From assembly GCA_003167495.1 (NCBI GenBank), contig PMSX01000122.1:1-37677 (forward strand): 37,677 nt of DNA, given 5' to 3'. The position numbers and the translations under genes are program-made. The notes beneath the pieces are model-generated. The model was not told the origin of the DNA, ran no database searches, and worked only from the letters and a program-made list of their open reading frames with translations. Every line of letters starts with the position of its first letter. Position 1 is the stretch's first letter. Origin of the DNA: Bryobacterales bacterium. GTDB lineage: Bacteria; Acidobacteriota; Terriglobia; Bryobacterales; Bryobacteraceae. Below, in pieces: positions 7,866 to 16,458 of the stretch.

Positions 7866-8489
7866 CTACAGAGGGCGGCTTAAACAAGGATGGCCGTCAA
7901 AGATAAATCGGAGAGGCCAATCGGTGCACTGGCTAATGCCGATGCGCGGGGTGATGGCGATTTTGAAATCCGGCTTGTTGCGCCAGTGGCGAATGCTCAG
8001 CGGGCCTTTGTCGAGACGGCAGCCATAGTGACCGCGCGTGATGGCGAGCGCGCGGGTGAGTTTGCCTGGGCCATTGGCTAAGCCTTTGGGAGGGCCGAGC
8101 CATCGGCGACGTTGATACATCATGGGAAGGCCGGCGATCGGCTCGAGTGCGCGGATCAAGACGCAGCCGGGTGTACCCGCAACGTCGGCAACGACGTTGA
8201 GACATTCATACATGCCGTAGATAAGGTACACGTAAGCGTGGCCGGCGGGGCCAAAGATGACTTTGGTGCGGTCGGTGTGGCCGCGCGAGGAATGGGCGGC
8301 GAGATCATCCGCGCCCAGATAGGCTTCGGTCTCAACAATCATACCCGCGGTTTCAGCGTGAAAAATAACGGTACCCAGCAGAAATTGGGCGAGTTCTGGC
8401 GCAGGAAGGGCGAAAGCGTTGAGAGAAATCGGCGCGGTGGCCCGCCAAAGGGCGGAATAAGTGGAAATCGATTTGTCAGAGGTAGGCAC
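7866..8489 (-). CDS. mpg: DNA-3-methyladenine glycosylase (AAG/Mpg family)
   Basis: The 207-residue protein excises alkylated purines such as 3-methyladenine and hypoxanthine from DNA and starts base excision repair. The family signature IVETEAYLG lies at residues 51-59, with Glu55 aligning to the catalytic Glu125 of human AAG. HSSRGHTDRTKVIFG, YVYLIYGMYECLNVV and LANGPGKLTRAL are further conserved blocks. Length is typical for a bacterial member. It is divergent from the thpR-like gene (35 bases between starts), so the promoters lie back to back in 8490-8524. The beta-lactamase-like gene begins one base downstream of its stop. Confidence 0.9.
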   Translation of the reverse strand: MPTSDKSISTYSALWRATAPISLNAFALPAPELAQFLLGTVIFHAETAGMIVETEAYLGADDLAAHSSRGHTDRTKVIFGPAGHAYVYLIYGMYECLNVVADVAGTPGCVLIRALEPIAGLPMMYQRRRWLGPPKGLANGPGKLTRALAITRGHYGCRLDKGPLSIRHWRNKPDFKIAITPRIGISQCTDWPLRFIFDGHPCLSRPL

Positions 8490-8524
8490 GCAAAGATAAG
8501 CTAGAACATTAGCACGGCGTTTTT

Positions 8525-9097
8525 ATGCGATTGTTTACCGCGATCGATCTCCCCGCAGAGATGCTTTTACGGCTGGAGCGGCTGTTGAGCGCGCTCAGGC
8601 CAGAGGCCTTGATTAAGTGGAGTCCGCTGGATAATCTCCACATCACGACAAAGTTTATTGGCGAATGGCCGGAGCAACGGCTCGATGAATTGCACCAAGC
8701 GCTGGTGGCGCTTACGCCGCGCGAAACGTTCGACATTGACGTGCGCGATCTGGGGTGGTTTCCGAATGAAAGGTCGCCGCGGGTCTTGTGGGCGGGCGTA
8801 CATGCGGGGCCGGCGTTGAAGCAACTGATAGCAGAGACGGAAGAGCGGCTGTTGGCGTTGGGAATACCCAAGGAAGAGAAGCAGGCGAGTCCGCATTTGA
8901 CGTTGGCGCGCATTAAGAATCCGGCGCCCTTGCGAAATTTGCGGAAGAAAGTCGAAGAATTGCAGCCGGCGGAACTGGGGACGTTTTCGGTTCGTCATTT
9001 TTATTTGTTTCGGAGCGATCCGGGTTCGAATGCGAGTATTTACCGGAGGCTGCGGGATTACCAGTTCGAAGTAGCCATCGCCGCTCATTCCCTCTAG
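8525..9097 (+). CDS. thpR: RNA 2',3'-cyclic phosphodiesterase (2H phosphoesterase)
   Basis: The 190-residue protein belongs to the 2H superfamily, which hydrolyses RNA 2',3'-cyclic phosphate ends (historically called 2'-5' RNA ligase LigT). The two HxT motifs are seen: His39-Ile-Thr41 in LHITTKFIG and His124-Leu-Thr126 in SPHLTLARIK. The N-terminus MRLFTAIDLP is typical of the family. The length is normal. No clear Shine-Dalgarno sequence precedes ATG 8525. A family B repeat starts at the stop codon. It is divergent from mpg. Confidence 0.9.
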   Translation: MRLFTAIDLPAEMLLRLERLLSALRPEALIKWSPLDNLHITTKFIGEWPEQRLDELHQALVALTPRETFDIDVRDLGWFPNERSPRVLWAGVHAGPALKQLIAETEERLLALGIPKEEKQASPHLTLARIKNPAPLRNLRKKVEELQPAELGTFSVRHFYLFRSDPGSNASIYRRLRDYQFEVAIAAHSL

Positions 9098-9131
9098 CCG
9101 AGCCGTGAGTGTGAACGAGCGGTTCACTGCC
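9096..9131. repeat. Intergenic repeat family B
   Basis: The sequence GCCGAGCCGTGAGTGTGAAC followed by GAGCGGTTCACTGCC is a copy of a motif whose core is GAGCCGNGACCG..GGAGNGCAACGC. It begins right at the thpR stop. The arms GTGAAC and GTTCAC can pair, so a hairpin with terminator or REP function is possible. Related copies are at 13887-13927 and 29561-29596. Confidence 0.45.
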
Positions 9132-9227
9132 CTTCGGCCCCGCGAGTTTCCATCTTCCGCAACCATTACCTCGGGGATGGTCAGCCACTCAACGTAGCCA
9201 AAGTAAGAGACAAGTAACATATACGAA

Positions 9228-9857
9228 GTGCCTTCACAACAACCTTTCTGGCTACTGGCCGCAGCAGCGGCCATCCTCGCGTATCTCATCGGTGGGCTTC
9301 TTTTTGGCTATTGGTTCGTTCGTTTCTCTTTGGGCAAGGATATTCGCACCATGGGGAGCGGAAATATTGGCGCAACGAACGTGCATCGCTCCGCCGGAAC
9401 AAAAGCAGGCCTAATTGTCTTGGCGCTGGACATCCTGAAAGGCTTTCTGGCGTTGTGGGCGGCAGCTCTGATCACGAATAACAGCGCTCTGGGGTTGGCT
9501 TTGGCGACGGTTGCTGTGATGTTGGGGCATTGCTATCCCATCTTCCTCAAATTCAAAGGCGGCAAAGCAGTGGCTTGTTATGTGGGAGCAGGGTTGTATC
9601 TGGCGCCGATCGCGTTGCTGGCCACGGCAGTTATTTTTTTTGCGATTGCAGCGTTGACCAAATATGTTTCGCTGGCTTCGATTGCGAGCGCGTTGATTTT
9701 CCCTGCCATTTATTGGGCCATTTACCGGCCTGCGGACGAATTGCTGATCGCCACGGTACTGGCCGGCTTGCTTGTGGCTTACCGGCACAAGGGCAATATC
9801 GAACGCTTGCGCGCCGGCAAAGAGAACAAATTTTCGCTGAAGAGCAAGGTGCAGTGA
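9228..9857 (+). CDS. plsY: Glycerol-3-phosphate acyltransferase PlsY
   Basis: The 209-residue integral membrane enzyme transfers an acyl group from acyl-phosphate to glycerol-3-phosphate, the first step of phospholipid synthesis. It has about five hydrophobic membrane segments. The conserved loops are GSGNIGATN (about residues 43-51) and GHCYPIFLKFKGGKAV (about 103-118). Start GTG 9228 is the only candidate after the in-frame TAA at 9204. The stop overlaps the GTG start of gpsA (GTGA), so the enzyme that makes glycerol-3-phosphate and the one that acylates it are translationally coupled. Confidence 0.93.
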   Translation: MPSQQPFWLLAAAAAILAYLIGGLLFGYWFVRFSLGKDIRTMGSGNIGATNVHRSAGTKAGLIVLALDILKGFLALWAAALITNNSALGLALATVAVMLGHCYPIFLKFKGGKAVACYVGAGLYLAPIALLATAVIFFAIAALTKYVSLASIASALIFPAIYWAIYRPADELLIATVLAGLLVAYRHKGNIERLRAGKENKFSLKSKVQ

Positions 9858-10846
9858 AGCACCTATGCATCTTGGGCGCAGGGAGTTGGGGTACCGCGCT
9901 GGCGATTGCCCTGGCGCCGCGCTTTGCCGAGGTTCGATTGTGGGCGCGCGATGCCGCGCAAGCGGAGCGGATCGCCAAAGCGCGCGAGAACGAGCGCTAT
10001 CTGAGCGGGTTTCGCCTGCCGGATGCCGTGAGCGTCTCGAACGATCTGGAACGAAGTCTCAACGGCGCGGATGTGATTTTGAGCGTGGTGCCTTCGCGAT
10101 ATTTGCGCGAGGTTTTGCTGCAAGCCGCCAAGTTCATGCAGCCGTCTACACCCATAGTCAGCGCAACAAAAGGGATCGAAGAACGAAGTTTGCGGCGGAT
10201 GTCGGAAGTGATCGCCGAAACGCTGCGGTCTCCGAGTCCGGTGGCAGTGCTATCGGGACCTACCTTTGCACGGGAGATTGCGGCCGGTGAGCCGGCGGCG
10301 ATCGTAATTGCCGCAGAGGATATTTTCATAGCGGAACAAATGCAGCGGGCATTTTCAACTCCGGCGTTGCGGTTTTACACGAGTCAGGATGTGGTAGGCG
10401 TGGAGATTGGCGCGGCGCTGAAGAATGTGATTGCGCTGGGCGCCGGCGTTTGCAGCGGCCTTGGTCTAGGCAGCAACAGCGTGGCGGCGCTGGTTACGCG
10501 AGGATTGGCGGAGATCACTCGGCTCGCTGTTGTTTTGGGAGGCAAAGAACGAACCCTGAGCGGGTTGGCTGGTCTGGGCGATCTGCTGCTCACCGCCACC
10601 GGCGCCCTTTCGCGGAATCGCGCGGTGGGCCTGCAGTTGGGACAAGGGCGCAAGCTGCCCGACATTCTTGCGCAAACGACGATGGTGGCCGAAGGAGTTA
10701 CCACATGCGGCGCAGCGTATCAGCTCGGTTTGCGCGAGAAAATCGAGCTTCCCATTATTCGAAAGATGCACGAAGTGCTCTACGAAGATAAAGATCCCCG
10801 CCTAGCCATTCGCGACTTGATGGAGCGGCCCCTTACCAGCGAGTAG
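9854..10846 (+). CDS. gpsA: NAD(P)H-dependent glycerol-3-phosphate dehydrogenase
   Basis: The 330-residue enzyme reduces dihydroxyacetone phosphate to sn-glycerol-3-phosphate for lipid synthesis. The Rossmann fingerprint is GAGSWGTALA near the N-terminus. SATKGIE, LSGPTFAREIA and GVEIGAALKNVIALGAG (with the catalytic Lys in ALKN) follow, then the GLAGLGDLLLTATGALSRN block. The start is GTG 9854, inside the plsY stop (GTGA overlap), which gives MKHLCILGAGSWG; the open frame further upstream is only a shadow of plsY. Repeat family A lies 2 bases behind the stop and may terminate transcription against the convergent Nudix gene. Confidence 0.95.
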   Translation: MKHLCILGAGSWGTALAIALAPRFAEVRLWARDAAQAERIAKARENERYLSGFRLPDAVSVSNDLERSLNGADVILSVVPSRYLREVLLQAAKFMQPSTPIVSATKGIEERSLRRMSEVIAETLRSPSPVAVLSGPTFAREIAAGEPAAIVIAAEDIFIAEQMQRAFSTPALRFYTSQDVVGVEIGAALKNVIALGAGVCSGLGLGSNSVAALVTRGLAEITRLAVVLGGKERTLSGLAGLGDLLLTATGALSRNRAVGLQLGQGRKLPDILAQTTMVAEGVTTCGAAYQLGLREKIELPIIRKMHEVLYEDKDPRLAIRDLMERPLTSE

Positions 10847-10848
10847 CT

Positions 10849-10890
10849 CCGAAACCGAGCCGGGAGCGTCATCAGCGACCTAACCCGGCG
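10849..10890. repeat. Intergenic repeat family A with hairpin, possible bidirectional terminator
   Basis: The copy (CCGAAACCGAGCCGGGAGCG, then TCATCAGCGACCTAACCCGG and CG) contains perfect GCCGGG/CCCGGC arms that enclose a partly paired loop. It lies between the convergent gpsA and Nudix genes, 2 bases behind the gpsA stop, so a role as a two-way terminator is plausible. There is no T-run, so it is not a classical intrinsic terminator. Confidence 0.55.
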
Positions 10891-10899
10891 TTTACCTGA

Positions 10900-11430
10900 T
10901 CACTTACGACTCTTCCGATGTTCCAGCCACATAAAGTACCCAATGAGCGTTTTGCCGTCTTCCAACTTGCCCGAATGAATCATCTCTGAAATCTGCTTGC
11001 GGGCGAACCAACGGGTCTCAATGCGTTCGTCATCCATAGGCTGCTGCGCGCCGGCTGTTAAACCGCTTGCCAGAAAAACGTTCATCTTTTCGGCTACATA
11101 GCCAGGGCTGGCCCAGTAGGAAATGAGCTTGACCCATTTCTTGGCTTGATAGCCAGTCTCTTCGCGTAGCTCGCGCTTGGCGGCCTGCAGCGGGGTTTCG
11201 CCCGGATCAATGCATCCGGCCGGCAATTCCCACAAATCTTTTTCGGCGGGCAGGCGGAACTGCTTCACCAGCAATATCCTTTCCGCTTCGTCAACGGCCA
11301 GCATGACAGCCGAGCCGGGATGCCGCACAATGGCGCGATGAATCTCAAAGCCGCTGTTGTCTTGCGCCACTTCTTCAACCACAGTGAATACTTTGCTCTT
11401 CAGAACTTCTTTGGACGAGATGATCTTCAT
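10900..11430 (-). CDS. Nudix hydrolase (ADP-ribose pyrophosphatase-like)
   Basis: The 176-residue protein has the full Nudix box at about 72-94: [20 protein letters not shown], then TGY. The flanking sequence ([20 protein letters not shown]) is like that of NudF-type ADP-sugar pyrophosphatases, which split ADP-ribose to AMP and ribose-5-phosphate. I chose the ATG at 11428-11430 ([15 protein letters not shown]), because the conserved domain starts there. The frame is open to 11598, but that extension overlaps the divergent DUF2071 gene and has no family resemblance. It converges with gpsA. Confidence 0.88.
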   Translation of the reverse strand: MKIISSKEVLKSKVFTVVEEVAQDNSGFEIHRAIVRHPGSAVMLAVDEAERILLVKQFRLPAEKDLWELPAGCIDPGETPLQAAKRELREETGYQAKKWVKLISYWASPGYVAEKMNVFLASGLTAGAQQPMDDERIETRWFARKQISEMIHSGKLEDGKTLIGYFMWLEHRKSRK

Positions 11431-12175
11431 GCTTTTGACTAGGTTACCTTGGGGCTTGGACACGATTAGCGCGTACGCACCTTGCAAGGTTGAAAGGCCT
11501 GCCATCTTACAGGTTTGGCGCAGCCTTACTTTTCTGCATTGGCGATATGATGCGGCCCCGATTGCCCGCGCGCTGCCTAAGGGTTTGACACTCGACACCT
11601 ACGATGGTTCGGCGTGGGTTGGATTGGTACCGTTCGTGCTAGCCGGTGTGCAGCCATATCGCTTCCCTGCCCTGCCGTGGATTTCCGAGTTTCCGGAAAC
11701 GAATGTGAGGACCTATGTGCGCGGCCCCGACGGCGAACGCGGTGTGTGGTTTTTCACGCTTGAGGCAGATCGCTTAGCGGCCGTTCTGCTGGCGCGAAGC
11801 TGGTATCACTTGCCATACCGTTGGGCGGCAATGCAAGTCAATCGGGCGGGTTCAACGATCGAATATCACAGCAAGCGCAGCCGTTTTTTTGGCTGTGGCA
11901 GCACGGAGATCGGCATTGAGATCGGCGGCATTCTGGAGCCAGAGGAGTTAGACCACTTCCTCACAGCCCGCTTCCGGCTTTACGCGGCAGCAAGGGGCCG
12001 CATTGCCTACGCGCAGATCGAACACGATCCGTGGCCGCTACGAAGCGCCAGAGTGACACGGCTCAACGAAGACTTGCTCGAGCATTCGGGAGTGACTCGA
12101 CCGGTAGGTGTGCCCCTTGTCCACTATTCAGAGGAATTGCACGTAAGAGCACGAGGATTGCAGTGGATGAGCTAG
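11429..12175 (+). CDS. DUF2071 (YqjF-type) family protein
   Basis: The conserved part runs from [19 protein letters not shown] to the C-terminus and includes [53 protein letters not shown] and [10 protein letters not shown]. This matches the uncharacterised DUF2071/YqjF family of about 230-250 residues; no function is established. The start is uncertain. ATG 11429 (used here, 248 residues) overlaps the Nudix start codon by two bases on the opposite strand. TTG 11456 is an alternative, and the family homology begins only near 11505. The next gene, the HAD phosphatase, starts 20 bases behind the stop on the same strand. Confidence 0.75.
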   Translation: MLLTRLPWGLDTISAYAPCKVERPAILQVWRSLTFLHWRYDAAPIARALPKGLTLDTYDGSAWVGLVPFVLAGVQPYRFPALPWISEFPETNVRTYVRGPDGERGVWFFTLEADRLAAVLLARSWYHLPYRWAAMQVNRAGSTIEYHSKRSRFFGCGSTEIGIEIGGILEPEELDHFLTARFRLYAAARGRIAYAQIEHDPWPLRSARVTRLNEDLLEHSGVTRPVGVPLVHYSEELHVRARGLQWMS

Positions 12176-12195
12176 CCAAACAGCGCATTGTGATT

Positions 12196-12840
12196 ATGGA
12201 GTGCCAGGCGATTCTTTTCGATATGGATGGGACGCTGGTAGACTCCACTCCCGTGGTGGAGCGGCAGTGGAAGCGTTTCGCGGAACGCTATGGGTTGAAT
12301 TATGCGCAGATCATGAACGTTTCGCACGGGCGCAGGAACGAGGAGACTATTCGCGAGATCGCGCCGCACTTAGCAAGGCCGGAAATTTTCGCGGAATTCG
12401 ATGCCGAGGAAATAGAAGACCGTGGCGGCGTAGTGGCAGTGGGAGGTTCGGCTGATTTGCTTGGGAGGCTTGCCGATCACGAGTGGGCGGTGGTGACGTC
12501 GGCTTCGCGGGCGCTGGCGCGCAGCCGGCTGCAGATGGTGAGATTACCGGTACCAAATGTTTTGATTGGCGCCGACAATGTGGAAAATGGCAAGCCAGAC
12601 CCGGAGGGTTATCTGGCGGCGGCGCGCCGGCTGGGCGTGGAACGCAGATTCTGTGTAGTTTTCGAGGACACGGTCCCGGGACTGGAAGCGGCGCGCGCGG
12701 CGGGCATGCGCGGAATTGGCGTTACCACTACCTATTCCCGGCACGAACTAGCGCCAGCGGATTGCGTTGCCGACTTTGACGGCATAGGCGTAGCGCGATT
12801 GCGCGAAGGCGGCCTGCGGTTAACTCTGCCATGCTATTGA
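12196..12840 (+). CDS. HAD-family sugar/glycerol phosphatase
   Basis: The 214-residue protein belongs to the HAD superfamily, subfamily IA, near beta-phosphoglucomutase/DL-glycerol-3-phosphatase-like enzymes. Motif I is ILFDMDGTLVDS (Asp9 nucleophile, Asp11 acid/base). Motif II is VVTSAS, motif III includes GKPDPEGYLAAA and motif IV is VFEDTVPGLEAARAAGM. The substrate is probably a small sugar or polyol phosphate, but it cannot be fixed. ATG 12196 gives MECQAILFDMDG; GTG 12190 would add two residues. The frame upstream to 12031 is a shadow of the DUF2071 gene. Confidence 0.88.
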   Translation: MECQAILFDMDGTLVDSTPVVERQWKRFAERYGLNYAQIMNVSHGRRNEETIREIAPHLARPEIFAEFDAEEIEDRGGVVAVGGSADLLGRLADHEWAVVTSASRALARSRLQMVRLPVPNVLIGADNVENGKPDPEGYLAAARRLGVERRFCVVFEDTVPGLEAARAAGMRGIGVTTTYSRHELAPADCVADFDGIGVARLREGGLRLTLPCY

Positions 12841-12866
12841 GATAGAGCAAGAGGAGAACAAAGAAT

Positions 12867-13877
12867 TTGGCAAGACAGCTTCGCCGTATCGTGTGCGCCA
12901 CTATGACGGTTGGGTTAGCAGTGGCTAGCGCGCAGACGGCGTCGACCGAAAAAACAGGAGCGACGTTTACCGTCAAGGATTCGCAGATTCACTCCCCGCT
13001 GACGCTCATTCTCTACGGCGATCAGCGATTTATGGATCCGAAGAACAACTCGGCAAGCAGTCCGCCAATGCGCCAATTGCTCGTCAAACAAATCGCGAAG
13101 GAAAAGCCGGCGGCCGTGGTTCTGAATGGCGACGTGCCGAACCTGGGAACGTCGAAGAACGACTATGCCGTTTATCACACTGAGACAAAAGCATGGCAGG
13201 ATGAAGGGCTGCTGGTGATCCCGGCGCTCGGCAATCATGAGATCTACGGCGATGAAAAGGAGTGCCTCGAGAATTGGTGGGAAGCGTTTCCCACATTGCG
13301 CAACCGGCGCTGGTACTCTACGCAACTGGGTTCACGCGTTTATGTGATCGCACTCGATAGCAATAGTTCGTTGCTGCCGGGAAGCGAACAGGCCCAGTGG
13401 ATTGCGCAGCAGATTGATGGAATGAGCAGCACTGTCGATTTTCTGGTGATCACCATGCATCATCCGCCGGTGGCAGACGTGCAGACGCATATATTGGTTG
13501 ACCACAACCCACGGCCGAACGAATTCGCTTTGCGCGATTATCTTGCTGAGAAAGCCAAGAAGATCCATGCCCGCATTTTGGTCAGCGCGGGACACATTCA
13601 TAACTACGAACGGCACGAGCAGGCGGGCATAACCTATCTGGTTTCGGGCGGCGGCGGAGCATTTCCGTACATCGTGGAACGCACGCCGGGCGATCTCTAT
13701 AAGGACACCGCGTTTCCGAATTACCACTATGTGAAGTCTGTTTTGGAGGGCCAGGTTTTAAAAAGCGTGATGTATCGCGTGGCTAATCCTGAAAACCCGG
13801 ATTCGGCGTTCGAAGAAAAGGATTCGTTCGAGATTGTGGCGAAGGCGCGGAAGGCGACCGCGACTGCGGGAAAGTAG
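12867..13877 (+). CDS. Exported calcineurin-like metallophosphoesterase
   Basis: The 336-residue protein has a signal peptide (about 1-22, cleavage near ASA-QT) and all metal-binding motifs of the calcineurin-like family: Gly-Asp at 51-52, Gly-Asp at 88-89 (LNGDVPN), GNHE at 122-125, His198-His199 in TMHHPP and GHIH at 242-245. It resembles purple-acid-phosphatase-type exported phosphoesterases. The start is TTG 12867; it is supported by the purine-rich Shine-Dalgarno GAGGAG at 12851-12856, about ten bases upstream, and by the signal peptide that it yields. A family B repeat follows 9 bases behind the stop. Confidence 0.88.
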   Translation: MARQLRRIVCATMTVGLAVASAQTASTEKTGATFTVKDSQIHSPLTLILYGDQRFMDPKNNSASSPPMRQLLVKQIAKEKPAAVVLNGDVPNLGTSKNDYAVYHTETKAWQDEGLLVIPALGNHEIYGDEKECLENWWEAFPTLRNRRWYSTQLGSRVYVIALDSNSSLLPGSEQAQWIAQQIDGMSSTVDFLVITMHHPPVADVQTHILVDHNPRPNEFALRDYLAEKAKKIHARILVSAGHIHNYERHEQAGITYLVSGGGGAFPYIVERTPGDLYKDTAFPNYHYVKSVLEGQVLKSVMYRVANPENPDSAFEEKDSFEIVAKARKATATAGK

Positions 13878-13886
13878 ATCCATCAA

Positions 13887-13927
13887 GCTGAGCCGCGACC
13901 GCCAGGGAGTGCAACGCACCGCTGGCC
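13887..13927. repeat. Intergenic repeat family B
   Basis: The sequence GCTGAGCCGCGACCGCCAGG followed by GAGTGCAACGCACCGCTGGC lies 9 bases behind the metallophosphoesterase stop. It shares the GAGCCG.GACCG and GNAACGC blocks with 29561-29596 and, more loosely, with 9096-9131. It lies between convergent genes. Confidence 0.5.
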
Positions 13928-13985
13928 TAAGAGCTTCCCAAGTAGAAAGAATTGAAACTGATTTTGTAAGAGATTTCGCACTTTC

Positions 13986-15479
13986 CTAAATCCACCCCGC
14001 ATCGGACGTGAGCGCGCTCTTCAACCGCCGAACGGCGGCCGGGATTTCAGCCGCGGTTATCCCTGCAAAACCCAGAACGAACCCTTGGCGTGCCGCCTTC
14101 CCCACGTAAGAGGGTGAGAGTGGCCACAGCCAGAGTTTCCGCCGCGCCGCGCGCACAGATATCTCTTCATCGCGGAGCCCCGCAGGCAATGTCACAACAA
14201 GATGCATACCGGCTTCGCCGCCAACTATTTCCAACTGTGTTCCAAACTCGCTGCGGATGGCGTCAACCAGGGCATTCCGTCGTTCCGCATACAGCAGGCG
14301 GGTTCTGCGAATGTGCCGTGCGAAATGCCCCTGCGTGATGAAGTCGGTGAGTACCTCCTGGTTCAGGTGTGCCGGAAATATGTCCAACACTCTTCTCACC
14401 GCGGCAAAACGGTCGACTAGATCCGGGGGAAGCACCATATATCCAAGACGCAGGGCCGGAAACAAGGTCTTGCTGAACGTCCCGATATAAACCACTCGCT
14501 CGCTGCGATCAAGTCCCTGCAAAGAAGCAATCGGCATCCTTTCGTAGCGATATTCGCTGTCGTAATCGTCCTCCACGATCCAAGAGCCGGCGCGCTTTGC
14601 CCAATCGAGCAACTGAAGGCGGCGTGAGGCACTCATGGTCACGCCGAGTGGAAATTGGTGCGAGGGCGTCACATAAGCGGCCTTCGCTTGCCGGCAAAGC
14701 CGAATTCCGGCGGCCACATCTAAGCCCTTGTCGTCAACCGGCACAGGTATCAATTTGCAACCAGCCAAGGTAAGCGCGTGGCGCATCAATCCGTACGAAG
14801 GCTCTTCCACCCAAACGCGGGATCCTGGATCAAACAGAACCCGAGCCGAGAGATCAAGCGCCTGCTGCGAGCCACTCACCACAAGAATCTGACTCGATTC
14901 ACAATGAACTGCCCGCGACGTCCTCAAATAAGCGGCAATCGCTTCGCGAAGCTCTCTGGAACCCATGGGGTCGCCGTAGTTCAACGAGCTTACGCGAAGC
15001 CGGCGCGCGTGACGGCAAACAAGATTCGACCACACACGCATGGGGAAGTGGTCAAACGCCAATTGCCCCACACTGAATGCACCCGAGCCGTGCGTCCAAG
15101 GTGGGCTATCGCGACCGGGCAGCAGCAGCGATTGCCGCGACACGGCCGGCGACTCCGGGCGAAGGCGCAACATGTCGGATGCGTTTGGCGTACCTCCTGC
15201 GCGCCTCTCCGGGAGGGCCGCTGATACAAACGTTCCAGCGCCGGTGCGCGTTTCAAAATATCCTTCGGCCAAAAGCTGCGCGTACGCATCGAGAATGGGA
15301 ATCCGCGAGATCCCAAGTTCTAAAGAAAGAGACCGCGTAGACGGGACCTGTTGGCCGGCACTCAAATCGCCCTGCACGATTGCAGCTTTGTATGCGTCGC
15401 AAACCTGCCGGTGGAGAGGTTTTGCGGCTCTTCGATCAACTGCGATCACAGGCGAGAAGCCCGCTGGCGCCTTCTTCAT
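13986..15479 (-). CDS. MocR/PdxR-type transcriptional regulator (GntR HTH fused to aminotransferase fold)
   Basis: The protein has 497 residues. Residues 15-85 form a GntR winged helix (PLHRQVCDAYKAAIVQGDLS, PSTRSLSLELGISRIPI). Residues 120-490 form a type I aminotransferase domain that binds pyridoxal phosphate; the Schiff-base lysine is in GTFSKTLFPALRLGY (residue 337). The EDDYDSEYR motif is also typical. In PdxR this domain senses PLP; other MocR members control amine, taurine or transport genes. There are no vitamin B6 genes nearby, so the target is unknown. I chose the start at 15477-15479 (MKKAPAGF); 15536 is also open but overlaps the region before the divergent TPR gene. It is divergent from the TPR gene. 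Confidence 0.85.
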   Translation of the reverse strand: MKKAPAGFSPVIAVDRRAAKPLHRQVCDAYKAAIVQGDLSAGQQVPSTRSLSLELGISRIPILDAYAQLLAEGYFETRTGAGTFVSAALPERRAGGTPNASDMLRLRPESPAVSRQSLLLPGRDSPPWTHGSGAFSVGQLAFDHFPMRVWSNLVCRHARRLRVSSLNYGDPMGSRELREAIAAYLRTSRAVHCESSQILVVSGSQQALDLSARVLFDPGSRVWVEEPSYGLMRHALTLAGCKLIPVPVDDKGLDVAAGIRLCRQAKAAYVTPSHQFPLGVTMSASRRLQLLDWAKRAGSWIVEDDYDSEYRYERMPIASLQGLDRSERVVYIGTFSKTLFPALRLGYMVLPPDLVDRFAAVRRVLDIFPAHLNQEVLTDFITQGHFARHIRRTRLLYAERRNALVDAIRSEFGTQLEIVGGEAGMHLVVTLPAGLRDEEISVRAARRKLWLWPLSPSYVGKAARQGFVLGFAGITAAEIPAAVRRLKSALTSDAGWI

Positions 15480-15557
15480 AGCCTTATCATAGTGGTAATA
15501 GCAAAAGCGCATCAAGTGGCTATTGCGCCCGACCACCGCCAGCGCTACATTCGCTTT

Positions 15558-16388
15558 ATGGTGAGTCTCAAAGAAACCAGAAACGAATTACTTTGGAACT
15601 GGAGACTCGGAGCCTGTCGCTGGGTTTCAGTAGCCCTTCTCTGCGCGACACTCGCTGTCGCTGAGCAAAACAAGCCTGATTCTTCCATGTCGAACATGCG
15701 GGCCTCCGTAACTCCTCCGCCCACGGCCACGCCCGCTCCTCCGCCTTCGCTCCAAACGCGTGGCGACATCTATATGGCGCGGAAAATGTACCTCGACGCC
15801 ATCGATATGTATCAGCAGTCCGTCAGGAGCGCGAGTATAGAGAACCGGATAGGGATCGCCTTCCAGCAGATGTCACAAACGCAATTGGCGAAGAAGCACT
15901 ACGAAGCGGCAATCAAAATGGATCGCAACTATGCCGAAGCCATCAACAACCTGGGAACTGTCTACTACATTGATCGCTCCTATGGTAAGGCAATCAGTTA
16001 CTTCAAACGATCTTTGAAATGTTCCGGACCCCTCGCCACTGTGTACGCAAATCTTGGCTCCGCCTACTTCGGACGCCGCGACTATAAGAACTCCTCCTTG
16101 TTCTTCGAGGAGGCGTTAAAGCTTGACCCGGACGTGTTGGAGCACCACCATGGGTTCGGCACCCGCGTGCAAGATAGCACGGTGACCGATATTGCGTTAT
16201 TTCATCTGTATCTGGCAAAGACTTACGCCAAAGCCGGAAAGAACGATCGGGCGGTAAACTATCTGCGCAAAGCCCTCGAAGAAGGTCTCAAGAATCGTAA
16301 GAAGCTGGCGGATATGCCCGAATTCGCCGCTCTCCGCTCAACGCGCGAGTTTCTCGATCTGCTGGCCGAAGACCCAAAACCGTTATAG
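15558..16388 (+). CDS. Exported TPR-repeat protein
   Basis: The 276-residue protein has an N-terminal hydrophobic signal or anchor (about residues 20-37) and a Pro/Thr/Ala-rich linker (VTPPPTATPAPPPS). About four or five tetratricopeptide repeats follow, between residues 70 and 260 (for instance YAEAINNLGTVYYIDRSYGK and AISYFKRSLK). TPR arrays mediate protein contacts; no partner can be deduced. ATG 15558 gives the signal sequence, so the open frame further upstream is not used. It is divergent from the MocR gene and precedes lhr by 70 bases on the same strand. Confidence 0.82.
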   Translation: MVSLKETRNELLWNWRLGACRWVSVALLCATLAVAEQNKPDSSMSNMRASVTPPPTATPAPPPSLQTRGDIYMARKMYLDAIDMYQQSVRSASIENRIGIAFQQMSQTQLAKKHYEAAIKMDRNYAEAINNLGTVYYIDRSYGKAISYFKRSLKCSGPLATVYANLGSAYFGRRDYKNSSLFFEEALKLDPDVLEHHHGFGTRVQDSTVTDIALFHLYLAKTYAKAGKNDRAVNYLRKALEEGLKNRKKLADMPEFAALRSTREFLDLLAEDPKPL

Positions 16389-16458
16389 GTCTCCGAACAG
16401 GCGACTTCGTCTTGTTTGCCGCTGATGGCATTGAGGCATCCTGGTAAGAGATACCCTT

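Noticed and set aside
9530..9853. Long N-terminal extension of GpsA
   Set aside because: It is a shadow of plsY in another frame; the Rossmann motif GAGSWG directly follows GTG 9854.
11431..11598. Extended N-terminus of the Nudix protein
   Set aside because: It overlaps the divergent DUF2071 gene and has no similarity to Nudix N-termini; [10 protein letters not shown] is the natural beginning.
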